Assembly: GCA_045604405.1 (NCBI GenBank)
Contig: JAZUNZ010000009.1
Span: 1-6,442, forward strand
Length of the DNA: 6,442 nucleotides
Reading direction: 5' to 3'
From: UMGS1649 sp045604405
GTDB lineage: Bacteria; Bacillota; Clostridia; TANB77; CAG-465
The position numbers and the translations under genes were made by a program. A model generated the notes under the pieces. It did no database searches and was not told the origin of the DNA. It saw only the letters and a list, made by a program, of their open reading frames with translations. This document shows, piece by piece, positions 6,431 to 6,442 of the stretch. Positions within the stretch are counted from its first letter, which is position 1; every line of letters begins with the position of its first letter.

Positions 6431-6442
6431 ATGCAACCAATC
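6431..6442 (+). CDS. Start of an unidentified gene, cut by window end (possibly a transposase)
   Basis: Only four codons (MQPI) are inside the window. The call rests on a strong ribosome site, AAAGGAG at 6416-6422, spaced 8 nt from the ATG, and on the extended -10 promoter at 6375-6383. The product cannot be identified from four residues. The fold-back leader suggests an insertion-sequence transposase guarding against read-through, but this is inference from the arrangement and not from the protein. Other tightly controlled genes could use the same design. Confidence 0.5.

Noticed and set aside
1..6442. CRISPR arrays, tRNA or rRNA genes, riboswitches
   Set aside because: No regularly spaced repeats, no RNA-gene signatures, and almost no non-coding space except 6260-6430.

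Overview
The window holds the main part of a lower-glycolysis operon from an AT-rich, low-GC Gram-positive-type bacterium, most likely in the Clostridia. This assignment is an inference. It rests on the A/T-ending codon use, strong AAGGAG-type ribosome binding sites, the gap-pgk-tpiA-gpmI-eno gene order, a cofactor-independent phosphoglycerate mutase, and the general look of the proteins. No species can be named from the sequence.

Layout, all on the + strand. Positions 1-942 hold glyceraldehyde-3-phosphate dehydrogenase, with its N-terminus cut off by the window edge. Positions 970-2148 hold phosphoglycerate kinase. Positions 2160-2624 hold a 154-residue protein of unknown function with one N-terminal membrane anchor. 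Positions 2634-3386 hold triosephosphate isomerase, 3396-4946 cofactor-independent phosphoglycerate mutase, and 4952-6259 enolase. The gaps between genes are 5 to 27 nt. At three of the five junctions the Shine-Dalgarno sequence overlaps the preceding stop codon, and at a fourth it abuts the stop, so the genes are very probably co-transcribed and translationally coupled. Together the five enzymes interconvert dihydroxyacetone phosphate and glyceraldehyde-3-phosphate and carry the latter to phosphoenolpyruvate, yielding NADH and ATP. All five look catalytically intact where visible.

Positions 6260-6442 follow enolase. A GC-rich hairpin at 6273-6299 probably ends the operon, although its T-tract is weak. 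A second short hairpin lies at 6319-6331. Next comes a 15-bp perfect inverted repeat (6361-6375 and 6413-6427). Its right arm contains the ribosome binding site of a reading frame that starts at 6431 and runs off the window after four codons. The loop carries a perfect extended -10 promoter (TGATATAAT, 6375-6383). RNA started there would lack the left arm and leave the ribosome site open, while read-through RNA from the glycolytic operon would fold and hide it. This is the arrangement known from several insertion sequences, so a mobile element may begin here, but the transposase itself is outside the window.

Most of the window is ordinary core metabolism. The points worth a second look are the unknown membrane protein inside the operon, the GAPDH that resembles the eukaryote/E. 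coli GapA type rather than the usual clostridial type, and the self-masking leader after the terminator.
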